Shown one piece after another: positions 36,511 to 44,798 of a DNA stretch of 64,000 nt; positions within the stretch are counted from its first letter, which is position 1; the number at the start of each line of letters is the position of its first letter. This DNA comes from Bacillus methanolicus (lineage in GTDB: Bacteria > Bacillota > Bacilli > Bacillales > Cytobacillaceae). The stretch spans positions 1,001,501-1,065,500 of the forward strand of contig NZ_PNFF01000001.1 in the NCBI RefSeq assembly GCF_028888695.1. Direction: 5' to 3'. The notes beneath the pieces are model-generated. The model was not told the origin of the DNA, did no database searches, and worked only from the letters and a program-made list of their open reading frames with translations. The translations under genes and the position numbers were made by a program.

Positions 36511-36554
36511 TTTTTTTATCAAACCTCAAATTTCCTCATTACAGGAATGCTCCT

Positions 36555-36850
36555 TTATAGAGTTATTACTTTCCCTTCAAATTCACTGCAAATAAAATAC
36601 TCCGGATGTTAGGGGTCGCGTAGATTAAAGCATTCCCATTATATTTACCCGCCCATGATAGAATCAATTTAAAGCGTTTACTTAAATGTTTTAGTAATCT
36701 AACAGGATGTTGTTGTAATTGTTTGTCAAACAAAATTTCAATATCTCATAGCCAAAAAATTGAGTCATGATATTCATTTAAAACTTCATTCAGCACTTCC
36801 CCAATTTGTAAAAGGATAATTAGATTTGGGAATTTTTCAATTTTTTTCTT
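36555..36850 (-). pseudogene. Decayed gene end resembling BREX protein BrxF
   Basis: The minus strand reads QIGEVLNEVLNEYHDSIFWL, an in-frame TGA, then DIEILFDKQLQQHPVRLLKH and KLILSWAGKYNGNALIYATP; a frame change then gives PEYFICSEFEGKVITL and a stop at 36555. The DIEILFD / SW-GKY-G-ALIYA-P / PEY pattern is like the C-terminal part of BrxF, a P-loop protein of type 3 BREX. The N-terminal part with the P-loop is gone. Lysis into two lesions shows it is dead. The family call is tentative. Confidence 0.45.
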
Positions 36851-36945
36851 ATCTTCTAATTACATCCATACCGGGCGCACAAACATAAAAACACCATGCA
36901 AAGTGAAGTGACCCCTGTCAAGTAGACAGGAATAAAAAAGCACAC

Positions 36946-37839
36946 TTAGGCAGCCTGAGTCCTATATTCATAAGGACTCAGGTTATTTAATTTCTTTTGG
37001 AAACGTTGGTGATTATAAAAACGAATATATTTGTGTACGGCATCCTTGATCTCTTCAGCTTTGCGAAATGAGTACAGATTGAAACACTCTGTCTTTAAAT
37101 GGCTGAAGAAGTTTTCCATGCAGGCATTGTCTAAACAGTTTCCTTTTCTGGACATACTGGCCTTTATATTGTATCTTTTAAGTAAGTTGTTGTATTGGCG
37201 GGATGTATACTGGAACCCCTGATCGCTATGTAGGAGTAGTCCATTTACATTCCGTTTTTTTATGGCCTTTTTTAGAGTATCAAGCACCAGTTTGATGTCA
37301 TTTCTTGGACTAATATGGTAGGCAACAATTTCATTATTGTATAGGTCTTTAATGGCGGACAAATAAAGCTTTTGCCCATTAAAAATCAAATATGTAATAT
37401 CTGTCACCCACTTCTCGTTTGGCTTTGACGCGTGAAATTCCCTGTTTAGATGATTGTCCGAAATGACATAAGGCTCTTTCTTCCCGTAATAAGGCCGTTT
37501 CTTCCGAATCACCGCACAAATTCCCATCTCTCTCATCAACCTTTGTACTCGTTTATGGTTGATATTCAGTTTGTATTTTCTCTTAAGCCAGACTTTGACT
37601 CTCCGATACCCATAGATTCCTTTCAGTTTTTTATGGCACTCCTCGATTTTTTTCTTTAACTGTTCGTCTTCTAATTGCTTTTGAGAAGGGTGGTTCTGTC
37701 GTTTTACCCAATTGTAATATCCACTTCGAGACACGCCTGCAATCTTACATAATTCTTGAATAGATATGGGGTTACCAGCCATTTCATGAATGATGGCGAA
37801 CTTCTTGTGAGTTGGTACGGTTTCCATTCCCCCTTTCAC
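36946..37839 (-). CDS. IS3-family transposase OrfB (IS150-like)
   Basis: A 297-residue integrase-type transposase. HTH_21 segment (YGYRRVKVWLKRKY) and catalytic residues in VTDITYLIF, LHSDQGFQYTSRQYN and MENFFSHLKTE. It overlaps the end of orfA by 4 bases. It appears intact. Confidence 0.92.
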   Translation of the reverse strand: MKGGMETVPTHKKFAIIHEMAGNPISIQELCKIAGVSRSGYYNWVKRQNHPSQKQLEDEQLKKKIEECHKKLKGIYGYRRVKVWLKRKYKLNINHKRVQRLMREMGICAVIRKKRPYYGKKEPYVISDNHLNREFHASKPNEKWVTDITYLIFNGQKLYLSAIKDLYNNEIVAYHISPRNDIKLVLDTLKKAIKKRNVNGLLLHSDQGFQYTSRQYNNLLKRYNIKASMSRKGNCLDNACMENFFSHLKTECFNLYSFRKAEEIKDAVHKYIRFYNHQRFQKKLNNLSPYEYRTQAA

Positions 37840-38132
37840 ATTTTTAAGAGCTTTTTTAGCATCTCTACTTCCGCTTCAAGACGCTTGATTTTCGTTTCAG
37901 GATCTTCTGGACGAGTTCTCGGTCTTCCTTTGCCTGGTCCTTTTGCCTTCCCGCGTTTTTCCTCCAGCCCTTTCATTCCTTCCTTGTCATAGTGTTCTAC
38001 CCATCGACGTACCATGGTATGATCAATCCCTAACTCTTTAGCCACCGATTTGTAGCCCATGCCCTCTTTTTTATATAAATCCACAGCTTTCTTTTTAAAC
38101 TTTACATCATATGTTTTTCGTATTTTCCCCAT
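37836..38132 (-). CDS. IS3-family transposase OrfA (IS150-like)
   Basis: A 98-residue helix-turn-helix protein (KYKSVAKELGIDHTMVRRWV-like segment near residues 25-45), a Lys/Gly-rich linker and a short coiled coil at the C-terminus. It overlaps orfB for the usual frameshift product. Confidence 0.9.
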   Translation of the reverse strand: MGKIRKTYDVKFKKKAVDLYKKEGMGYKSVAKELGIDHTMVRRWVEHYDKEGMKGLEEKRGKAKGPGKGRPRTRPEDPETKIKRLEAEVEMLKKLLKM

Positions 38133-38224
38133 AGAAAAATCCCCTCCATAGTAGACAGATTAATGGGCTTTCTTTTTTCTGTCTACTATAAGGGGATCAT
38201 ATCAAAGCGCATGGTGTTTTCTTA

Positions 38225-40963
38225 TTAGCCTTTAAGTTTTTCACGAAGAACCATTTGAAGGATACCGCCGTGACGGTAATAGTCGATTTCCACTTCAGAA
38301 TCAAAGCGGACAAGGACTTCAAATGTCTTTTTGTTGCCATTTTCATCAGTTGCAGTCACTTTTACTAGGTCGCGAGGTCTTACATTTTCATCGATATGAA
38401 CGTCGATGACTTCTTTTCCTGTTAGGCCTAGTACATCAGCGTTTTCGCCTTCCTTGAATTGTAATGGAAGTACGCCCATTAACACAAGGTTAGAACGGTG
38501 GATACGCTCGAAGCTTTCTGCGATAACAGTTTTAATGCCTAAAAGGTTTGTACCTTTCGCAGCCCAGTCACGGGATGAACCCATTCCGTAATCTTTGCCG
38601 GCAAGAACGACAAGACCAGTGCCATCTTTTTTATAACGCATACAAGCATCATAAATAGTTGTCACTTCTCCAGTCGGCCAGTACGTTGTATATCCGCCTT
38701 CTGTACCAGGAGCAATTTGGTTGCGGATACGGATATTCGCGAACGTACCGCGCATCATGACTTCATGGTTTCCGCGGCGTGAACCGTAAGAGTTAAAGTC
38801 GCGCGGCTGGACGCCTTTTTCACGCAAGTATTTTCCTGCAGGCGTATCTTTTCCGATTGCACCGGCCGGAGAAATATGGTCTGTTGTCACAGAGTCGCCG
38901 AATTTACCTACAACGCGCAAGCCTGTTAATGGCTTCACTTCATCAGGATCCGGCTTCAAGCCTTCGAAGAATGGAGGATTTTGAATGTATGTTGAATCCT
39001 CATCCCAAGTGTATAGCGGCTCGTTGCTTGTTTGGATTTGGTTCCAGCGTTCGTTATCATCGAAGACACGCTCATATTCTTTACGGAACAATTCAGGTGT
39101 TACTGTCTGCTTCACAATTTTGTTTACTTCATCTGTTGTTGGCCAAATATCTTTAAAGAAGACGTCATTTCCGTCTTTATCTTTTCCGATTGGATCGTTT
39201 AGAAGATCGATATCCACTGTACCTGCTAAAGCGTATGCAACGACAAGCGGCGGTGAAGCCAGATAGTTCGCTTTTACAAGTGGATGAATACGCCCTTCAA
39301 AGTTGCGGTTACCGGAAAGGACCGATGTAACGAGCAGATCGTTTTCAGCAATCGCTTTTTCAATTTCGTCTTTTAACGGGCCAGAGTTACCGATACATGT
39401 TGTACAGCCATATCCGACAAGGTTAAAACCGAGCTGCTCAAGATATGGCAGCAATCCTGAATCACGAAGATATCCTGTAACAACTTTTGACCCCGGAGCT
39501 AAAGACGTTTTCACATATTTCGGTACTTGAAGACCGAGTTCAACCGCTTTTTTCGCTACTAATCCTGCGCCGACAAGAACATACGGATTTGATGTGTTTG
39601 TACAGCTTGTGATCGCAGCGATGGCAACTGCACCGGTTTTCATTGTCGTAGAATCGCCGTTATGGAAATTCACAGTAACTTCTTTGTTAATTTCAGATTG
39701 ATCCAAACCAAAGCCCTGGTTGCCCACCGGCGCAGTCAAAGCTTCGCGGAAAGCTTTTTGCATTTCTGTCAGCGGGATTAAATCTTGCGGGCGTTTCGGA
39801 CCGGAAAGATTTGCATGAATTTCTGAAAGATCAATTTCAACTACATCTGTATAGACTGGATCTAAATTTGGATCGAAGAATAGTCCATTTTCACGGCAAT
39901 ATGTTTCAACAACTTTGATGTGTTCTTCAGGACGGCCTGTTAAGCGCAAATAATCCAGAGATTCAGAATCAACAGGGAAGAATCCGCAAGTTGCTCCATA
40001 TTCCGGCGCCATATTTGCAACCGTTGCACGGTCAGCAAGCGGCAAAGTTGAAACACCTGGTCCGAAGAACTCTACAAACTTGCCAACTACACCTTTCTGG
40101 CGTAAAACTTGAGTTACTTTTAATGCAAGGTCTGTAGCTGTTGAACCTTCCGGAAGTTTACCGACAAGTTTCACACCAACCACTTCTGGTACCGGGAAGT
40201 ATGAAGGCTGCCCCAACATTCCCGCTTCTGCTTCGATACCGCCGACACCCCATCCAAGAACTCCAAGACCATTAATCATTGTTGTATGGGAATCGGTACC
40301 AACTAGTGTATCAGGGAATGTTTCGTAGTCTCCATTCGGAGTTTCGATCGCATGAACAACGCTTGCAAGGTATTCAAGGTTTACTTGGTGAACAATACCT
40401 GTTGCAGGCGGTACAGCACGATAGTTATCAAATGCCTTTTGCGCCCAGCTTAAGAATTTGTACCGTTCTGCATTTCGTTCAAATTCAAGCTCCATGTTTG
40501 CTTCCAATGCATCCGGAGTACCGAATTTGTCAACTTGTACTGAGTGGTCAATTACTAAGTCAACTGGCTTCTCAGGATTAATTTTGTAAGGGTCTCCGCC
40601 CATATCAGCCATCGCTTTCCGAAGTGAAGCAAGGTCAACGACTGCAGGAACTCCTGTAAAGTCTTGAAGGATAACACGTGAAGGTTTAAATGGAACATCA
40701 ATTTCTTTTACTTCGCTAGTTCCCCATTTAGCAAGATTTTCAACGTGTTCTTTTGTGATCACACGGCCGTCAAGCTGGCGAAGAACAGATTCAAGCAAAA
40801 CCTTGATCGAATATGGAAGTTTTGAAATTTTCCCTATACCTGCTTCTTCGAGTGCAGCTAAACGGTAGTAATGAAAGCGTTTTCCGTTGATTTCAAAACT
40901 CGAACGAGCTTGAAAAACATCGTTTTTAACCAAATGTAAAACCCCCTCTTTCGTATTCAACAA
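38225..40963 (-). CDS. citB: Aconitate hydratase
   Basis: Aconitase interconverts citrate and isocitrate in the citric acid cycle and, without its cluster, binds RNA in Bacillus. The 912-residue protein has the iron-sulfur cysteines in TSCTNTSNP (about residue 440) and [11 protein letters not shown] (about 505), plus [15 protein letters not shown] and [12 protein letters not shown] in the swivelling domain. Length matches AcnA/CitB-type enzymes. Upstream lies a CcpC-type dyad; downstream its terminator has been split by an IS. Neighbours sspO and sspP lie on its 5' side, as in other Bacillus genomes. Confidence 0.96.
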   Translation of the reverse strand: MLNTKEGVLHLVKNDVFQARSSFEINGKRFHYYRLAALEEAGIGKISKLPYSIKVLLESVLRQLDGRVITKEHVENLAKWGTSEVKEIDVPFKPSRVILQDFTGVPAVVDLASLRKAMADMGGDPYKINPEKPVDLVIDHSVQVDKFGTPDALEANMELEFERNAERYKFLSWAQKAFDNYRAVPPATGIVHQVNLEYLASVVHAIETPNGDYETFPDTLVGTDSHTTMINGLGVLGWGVGGIEAEAGMLGQPSYFPVPEVVGVKLVGKLPEGSTATDLALKVTQVLRQKGVVGKFVEFFGPGVSTLPLADRATVANMAPEYGATCGFFPVDSESLDYLRLTGRPEEHIKVVETYCRENGLFFDPNLDPVYTDVVEIDLSEIHANLSGPKRPQDLIPLTEMQKAFREALTAPVGNQGFGLDQSEINKEVTVNFHNGDSTTMKTGAVAIAAITSCTNTSNPYVLVGAGLVAKKAVELGLQVPKYVKTSLAPGSKVVTGYLRDSGLLPYLEQLGFNLVGYGCTTCIGNSGPLKDEIEKAIAENDLLVTSVLSGNRNFEGRIHPLVKANYLASPPLVVAYALAGTVDIDLLNDPIGKDKDGNDVFFKDIWPTTDEVNKIVKQTVTPELFRKEYERVFDDNERWNQIQTSNEPLYTWDEDSTYIQNPPFFEGLKPDPDEVKPLTGLRVVGKFGDSVTTDHISPAGAIGKDTPAGKYLREKGVQPRDFNSYGSRRGNHEVMMRGTFANIRIRNQIAPGTEGGYTTYWPTGEVTTIYDACMRYKKDGTGLVVLAGKDYGMGSSRDWAAKGTNLLGIKTVIAESFERIHRSNLVLMGVLPLQFKEGENADVLGLTGKEVIDVHIDENVRPRDLVKVTATDENGNKKTFEVLVRFDSEVEIDYYRHGGILQMVLREKLKG

Positions 40964-41084
40964 ATACGAAAATCACTGTAAATGTCGAAAAGTTTGAATT
41001 TTGCAGCGCCTCTTCACTTTTCACACAATTCTATCTTAATACAACCATTTCTTTAAGTAAATAACAAGAAAGTTATTGTTTATG

Positions 41085-41099
41085 ATAAGAAATTCTTAT
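41085..41099. promoter_or_regulatory. CcpC-type dyad upstream of citB
   Basis: The perfect palindrome ATAAGAAATTCTTAT fits the ATAA-N7-TTAT pattern bound by CcpC, the citrate-responsive repressor of citB in Bacillus subtilis. A near-match ATAA-N8-TTAT lies at 41061-41076. The dyad is 122 bases upstream of the citB start. The rest of 40964-41266 holds no gene. Confidence 0.65.
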
Positions 41100-41266
41100 A
41101 TTAAATTCAGATTTTAAGTATTTAGTGGTAATAACCCTATATTTATAAAGATATTTAGTTTGTCTTGTAAAAAAACGGAATGAAGTTGTCGTTATGGTAC
41201 AAAAGTATTTTTTCATGTATGTCTGCATTTCAAATGTAAAAAATAAACAGCAATGGAGGTGATCAT

Positions 41267-41416
41267 ATGGTGCAAAGAAAAGCCAATCATATTCGTCCCG
41301 GAATGAACGATGCCGGAGGTCAAGGCAAAGGTGCAGGATACAATGAAGAATTTTTAAATGAACCGCTGACAGAAGCCCAAAGGCAAAACAACAAAAAACG
41401 CAAAAAGAACCAATAA
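41267..41416 (+). CDS. sspO: Small acid-soluble spore protein O
   Basis: A 49-residue basic protein starting [20 protein letters not shown] with a Lys-rich end (NNKKRKKNQ). The HIRPGMNDA and GAGYNEEF segments identify SspO (CotK), a minor spore-core protein made in the forespore. GGAGGTG lies 6 bases before the ATG. It is divergent from citB. In Bacillus subtilis sspO and sspP form one operon; here another gene on the opposite strand lies between them. Confidence 0.93.
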   Translation: MVQRKANHIRPGMNDAGGQGKGAGYNEEFLNEPLTEAQRQNNKKRKKNQ

Positions 41417-41469
41417 AACCAATTTTCGGGAGACTGACTCAAAAGCAAAGCGTTAGATCCAATTTGCAT

Positions 41470-41509
41470 GGCCAGACCCTCATCGCTTTAAAGCGATGAG
41501 GGTCTGGCC
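41470..41509. terminator. Perfect 40-base palindrome after sspO
   Basis: Arms ggccagaccctcatcgcttt and its exact inverted copy meet with no loop left over; in RNA a few central bases would open. It likely ends the sspO transcript. Similar words (gggccaggccctca, acgctttaaag) recur at 45888-45950. Confidence 0.7.
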
Positions 41510-41531
41510 CTCGGTACTTTAAAGCGTTAAA

Positions 41532-41560
41532 AACCCAATGCCGATGACAGGCATTGGGTT
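41532..41560 (-). terminator. Terminator of the 90-residue protein gene
   Basis: Hairpin aacccaatgcc/ggcattgggtt with T-rich sequence on the minus side, 15 bases beyond the stop codon at 41575. Confidence 0.75.
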
Positions 41561-41574
41561 CAGTATTACGTTAT

Positions 41575-41838
41575 TTAAGATTTTGTGTTATTGACACCAT
41601 TTACAATATTTTTCAAGTCCTGCTGGAATTTTCTTAACTGTGACTGCTGCTGTTCGGAAGCTACTTCGAGTGCATTTTCAATCTGCTGGTATGCTTCGTT
41701 CACTTCCTGTTTCAAATGTTTCAATTGGTGTCCGTAGTTTGCACTGTCTTTGACGATTTCATAATAAAGTTCTTGTGCATCTTCTACCCCTTGCTGGGCC
41801 GCCTGAAAGGCTTGTTGTTTGTTTTTATGATAAGGCAT
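41575..41838 (-). CDS. Hypothetical coiled-coil protein between sspO and sspP
   Basis: An 87-residue protein from the ATG at 41838, which has AGGAGTG upstream (the frame is open to 41847). It is Gln/Glu-rich and predicted to be almost wholly helical, with heptads such as LKHLKQEVNEAYQQIENALE. It is not recognised. Being set between two spore-protein genes on the opposite strand, it could also be sporulation-linked, but no sigma-G or sigma-E promoter was identified. Confidence 0.65.
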   Translation of the reverse strand: MPYHKNKQQAFQAAQQGVEDAQELYYEIVKDSANYGHQLKHLKQEVNEAYQQIENALEVASEQQQSQLRKFQQDLKNIVNGVNNTKS

Positions 41839-41950
41839 GATTTTCACTCCTGTTGTAAAAACTTTGTACCGTTAAAGTGTGCAGTTCTTTGAAAAATATT
41901 CGGAATAAAAAAAGCCGCTTTTCCTATCCTAATTATGAGGAGGGATGAAT

Positions 41951-42094
41951 ATGAATAAAAACAACGGCAAAGATATGAGAAAAAATGCCCCTAAAGGCGA
42001 CCAGCCGGGCCAGCCTGCACCTTTAAGCGGATCACATAAAGTAAAAAACCGGAACCATACAGGACAAAAATCGAAATCACATCATGATATGTAG
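41951..42094 (+). CDS. sspP: Small acid-soluble spore protein P
   Basis: A 47-residue protein: [20 protein letters not shown] then [16 protein letters not shown] and a His-rich end. The [22 protein letters not shown] pattern is characteristic of SspP (CotL), a minor spore-core protein. GAGGAGGGATGAAT precedes the ATG. Confidence 0.92.
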   Translation: MNKNNGKDMRKNAPKGDQPGQPAPLSGSHKVKNRNHTGQKSKSHHDM

Positions 42095-42116
42095 CAAGAA
42101 TAGTGGGAATTTGGAA

Positions 42117-42236
42117 AGTGGTCGATAAACATCGATATATTTGAAAAGAGGTTTTAAGTGGTTCATAAACCCATGATTGACCGTTAAACCCGAAAACTGG
42201 TTGACAAACCACGAAAAATGGTTCATAAATACAAAA
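42117..42236. repeat. Cluster of short degenerate repeats between sspP and selA
   Basis: Five imperfect copies of a word like TGGTTCATAAACC (gtggtcgataaaca, gtggttcataaaccc, ttgaccgttaaaccc, tggttgacaaacca, tggttcataaataca) occur in about 120 bases at uneven spacing. No gene is present. Function unknown. Confidence 0.5.
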
Positions 42237-42284
42237 CTGTATGTTCCCCTCAACACAAAGATCAAAAAAATTGAACAACATGAG

Positions 42285-42317
42285 AAGGCTGTTGACTTCA
42301 AAAGAGTCAACAGCCTT
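42285..42317 (-). terminator. Terminator of selA
   Basis: Perfect 13-bp stem aaggctgttgact/agtcaacagcctt with a 7-base loop, just past the selA stop codon; CTTCTCATGTT follows on the minus strand. Confidence 0.8.
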
Positions 42318-42325
42318 AAATCGCT

Positions 42326-43732
42326 TTAAATGTTAGCTAATGCATTAAGAATAACAGTTTCTTCTTCTTCGGTAACCGTTCTTAAATCCAAATGAATTTC
42401 ATCCTTTTGAATTCTTACGATGATGGGCGGAGTACTTTCCATTCGAAGTTTTCTTGCGACCGATTCTGCTGAAAGTCGAGAATGTGTCAGCGTTATGACC
42501 TTTGTCGGCAGCTCAACATCCGGCATAGTTCCTCCCCCAACTTGACTCGTTGCATCGGAAATTTTCCCGAAAAAATCCTCAGATAAATCAGATAATCGGT
42601 CAAGGAAGCGTTTCGCTCTTTTTTCAAGAACATCAATCGGTACGAGCAAATCCCTTACAACAGGGATCTGTTTCAAACGGTCCTCACCCTTTAAATAATC
42701 CAACAACGTCCCTTCCAGTGCTGCTAATGTCATTTTATCCACACGAACGACACGGGCCAGTTGATGTTTTTTCAACCGGTCGATCAATTCTTTTTTTCCT
42801 GCAATAATGCCTGCTTGGGGGCCGCCGAGAAGCTTATCTCCGCTAAAAGAAACGAGATCTGCACCCTTTTTTAATACTTCGCTGACGACAGGTTCTTCCC
42901 CGATTCCATGCTTTTGAAAATCATATAGGGCACCGCTTCCTAAATCTTCATAAAAGATCACTCCGGGGTATTGTTTTTTTAAAGAGGCGAGCTCCTCTGT
43001 TTCCACCGATTTTGTAAAACCAATCACTTTAAAATTGCTTGTATGAACTTTTAAAATCATGGCGGTGTTTTCAGTAATGGCGTTTTCGTAATCATACAAA
43101 TGGGTCTTATTCGTTGTTCCTACCTCAATCAGCTTTGCACCGCTTTCTTCCATTATTGAAGATATTCGGAACGAACCGCCGATTTCCACAAGCTGTCCGC
43201 GGGATACGATGACTTCTTTCTCGTTTGCAAGCGCCCTTAAAATTAAATAAACAGCTGCTGCATTATTATTTACAACCATTGCTGCCTCGGCACCGGTAAT
43301 TTTTTTGATTAACGATTCAGCATGGCTGTGCCGTGAACCTCTTTCTCCCTTTTCAATACTGTACTCAAGATTGGAATAATTCATCGCGATTTCCAGAACA
43401 TGCCTTGCTGCTTCGTCACTCAATCTGGCTCTTCCGAGATTTGTATGTAAAATGGTTCCCGTTGAGTTTATTACTCGGGCTAATGTATAGCTGTATTGCT
43501 TCTGAATCTTCTTTTCAAGAAGTTCAAACACAGAACTGGAGAATTCCGCAGTTCCCGGCAAATGACCCTCCCACGATTCATTCATTAGTTCTTCCCTGAC
43601 CTCTTCAATGACTTCCTTTAAAAGGTTTGTTACATGATTCAAATCAATCCCGTTCTCGCTCATCATTTTGACAAAACGACCATCTCTTTGGAATTCATGA
43701 ACGGGAGGTATGAAGCGCAGAAACTGTTTCAC
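42326..43732 (-). CDS. selA: L-seryl-tRNA(Sec) selenium transferase
   Basis: SelA converts Ser-tRNA(Sec) to Sec-tRNA(Sec) with selenophosphate. The 468-residue PLP enzyme shows HTNLGRARLS, VVNNNAAAVYLIL and the PLP lysine in SFSGDKLLGGPQAG (about residue 295). Length matches bacterial SelA. GGAGGG precedes a GTG start. selD lies 1.1 kb away on the other strand and a selenoprotein gene lies between; selB and the Sec tRNA gene are not in the window. Its presence shows that the organism makes selenocysteine, which is uncommon in Bacillus. Confidence 0.95.
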   Translation of the reverse strand: MKQFLRFIPPVHEFQRDGRFVKMMSENGIDLNHVTNLLKEVIEEVREELMNESWEGHLPGTAEFSSSVFELLEKKIQKQYSYTLARVINSTGTILHTNLGRARLSDEAARHVLEIAMNYSNLEYSIEKGERGSRHSHAESLIKKITGAEAAMVVNNNAAAVYLILRALANEKEVIVSRGQLVEIGGSFRISSIMEESGAKLIEVGTTNKTHLYDYENAITENTAMILKVHTSNFKVIGFTKSVETEELASLKKQYPGVIFYEDLGSGALYDFQKHGIGEEPVVSEVLKKGADLVSFSGDKLLGGPQAGIIAGKKELIDRLKKHQLARVVRVDKMTLAALEGTLLDYLKGEDRLKQIPVVRDLLVPIDVLEKRAKRFLDRLSDLSEDFFGKISDATSQVGGGTMPDVELPTKVITLTHSRLSAESVARKLRMESTPPIIVRIQKDEIHLDLRTVTEEEETVILNALANI

Positions 43733-43841
43733 TTCCGTATCCCTCCACTACAAGATTGCTGGTTCATTATACCATTTTCTCTATTTCTTTCACAAAGAAG
43801 CTAAGTGTGAATATAATAATTGAAACAAGGGGGTAAGAACG

Positions 43842-44228
43842 ATGGCTGATAAGAATGAGAAACAGCCTTTCGATTTAAAAGGAATTGAAAAATGGCTGGA
43901 AAACTTCTTTCTTGATCCATTAACGAGCTATTTGGACGAGATAGCGTTTCGTGTCGATATATTTGAAACAGAAACAGAAATTATTGTAGAAGCACTCCTC
44001 CCCGGTTATGAGCGATCCCATTTAAACGTGTATGTTGAGGACAAAATACTTACCATTTCTGCAAATCACCAACCCAATACCTATCGTACCCGTACCCGCA
44101 AAATGGATTTTCCTTGTTCAATCATTAACAAAAAGATCCATGCGGTTTTTCACAACGGAATCTTGGAAGTTTTTTTGTCAAAAACAACACCCGGTACAGG
44201 CAAAAATCGAAAAATAACCATTGTTTAA
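43842..44228 (+). CDS. Hsp20/alpha-crystallin family protein
   Basis: A 128-residue small heat-shock-type chaperone. The alpha-crystallin domain (about 45-125) shows FRVDIFETETEIIVEALLPG and the end GILEVFLSKT, where the usual GVL reads GIL. The N-terminal 40 residues are short and acidic. The C-terminal I-X-I motif reads ITIV. In spore formers some Hsp20 proteins (CotM, CotP) are coat proteins, so a spore role is possible. AAGGGGG precedes the ATG; a terminator follows. Confidence 0.85.
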   Translation: MADKNEKQPFDLKGIEKWLENFFLDPLTSYLDEIAFRVDIFETETEIIVEALLPGYERSHLNVYVEDKILTISANHQPNTYRTRTRKMDFPCSIINKKIHAVFHNGILEVFLSKTTPGTGKNRKITIV

Positions 44229-44230
44229 AA

Positions 44231-44258
44231 AAGGAAAAGGCTGGACGGCCTTTTCTTA
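44231..44258 (+). terminator. Terminator of the Hsp20 gene
   Basis: Hairpin aaaaggc/ggcctttt with a 5-base loop and a T-rich tail, a few bases past the stop codon. Confidence 0.75.
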
Positions 44259-44399
44259 TTTTGTTTGTTTACATAAAATTGTTATTGTCCTCTCAAAAAT
44301 AACTTGCGTAAAATTGTTTAGGTTGATTACATAATATATTTATTGTCCATATAGAAAAAACAAGACCCCTTTCCAACATGCAAAGAGGTCTCAAATGGT

Positions 44400-44636
44400 T
44401 TATTTCTTCATTTTTTCAATAATTTCATTGGCATTTGGGAAAACGCCGGTGTCAAGTTTGGAGTAAATTTTCTCACCGTTTACAGTTACTTCAAATGCCC
44501 CGCCTGAACTTGGAATTAGCTCCATTTTTTCAATATCTGAACGGAAATGGTTAAATAGTTCTTCCGCGAAACTCGCGGCTTTCGGTGCGTAATTTCATTT
44601 CATGCAAAACTCGACACTTACTTGATACTTTTTCAT
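44400..44636 (-). CDS. SelW/Rdx-family selenoprotein with in-frame UGA
   Basis: Read through TGA at 44595-44597, this frame gives 78 residues: MKKYQVSVEFCMK-U-NYAP, then a thioredoxin-like Rdx body (SGGAFEVTVNGEKIYSK, FPNANEIIEKM). The CXXU motif at residues 11-14 is the redox site of the SelW/SelT/SelH family. A hairpin with perfect arms CCGCGA/TCGCGG lies 17 bases after the UGA, where a bacterial SECIS should be. It lies between selA and selD, which supports Sec insertion over a pseudogene. The partner reductant is unknown. Ordinary gene callers would split it. Confidence 0.88.
44564..44578 (-). promoter_or_regulatory. Putative SECIS hairpin of the SelW-like gene
   Basis: CCGCGA-GTT-TCGCGG on the minus strand, starting 17 bases downstream of the UGA codon; distance and small apical loop fit SelB-dependent bacterial SECIS elements. 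Confidence 0.7.
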
Positions 44637-44798
44637 CAATAATCCTCCTCTTGAAAGATCGTTTTTTAAATTTCGTGAATTTTCCAATATGATTAGTTAT
44701 ATTTTATTACAAGCACTATTCATGTGCAAACCAAAAAGCGTTCTAATTAGGCTTTAAAGCGAGTGAAAAGCTATAATGATTATTGGAGGTGGAAAAAG

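Larger units (their letters stand above)
35064..36554 (-). mobile_element. IS110-family insertion sequence (limits approximate)
   Basis: The transposase is flanked by direct copies of ATGCTCCTTTA-AG-GT at about 35058 and 36548, giving an element near 1.49 kb, the usual IS110 size. IS110 elements lack inverted repeats and use a bridge RNA encoded in a non-coding end to choose their target. The longer 5' end (36439-36554) is the best candidate for that RNA here. Confidence 0.7.
36904..38204 (-). mobile_element. IS3-family insertion sequence 3
   Basis: 1301 bp with 27-bp imperfect inverted repeats starting TGA and sharing CCCCT..A.GTAGACAG, flanked by a 3-bp target duplication AAG (36901-36903 and 38205-38207). 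It carries complete orfA and orfB. Confidence 0.88.
36888..38220 (-). terminator. Aconitase terminator split by an IS3 insertion
   Basis: The 12-base arms aaaacaccatgc (36888-36899) and gcatggtgtttt (38209-38220) are exact inverted copies. Without the IS and one copy of its AAG duplication they form a hairpin with a 5-base loop directly after the citB stop, followed by T-rich sequence on the minus strand. The IS has inserted in the loop. Confidence 0.8.

Noticed and set aside
36555-36850. Third selenoprotein at the in-frame TGA of the BrxF-like remnant
   Set aside because: A second lesion (frame change) follows and no redox motif or hairpin accompanies the TGA.
42117-42236. CRISPR-like array
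   Set aside because: Repeats are short, degenerate and unevenly spaced; no cas genes are nearby.
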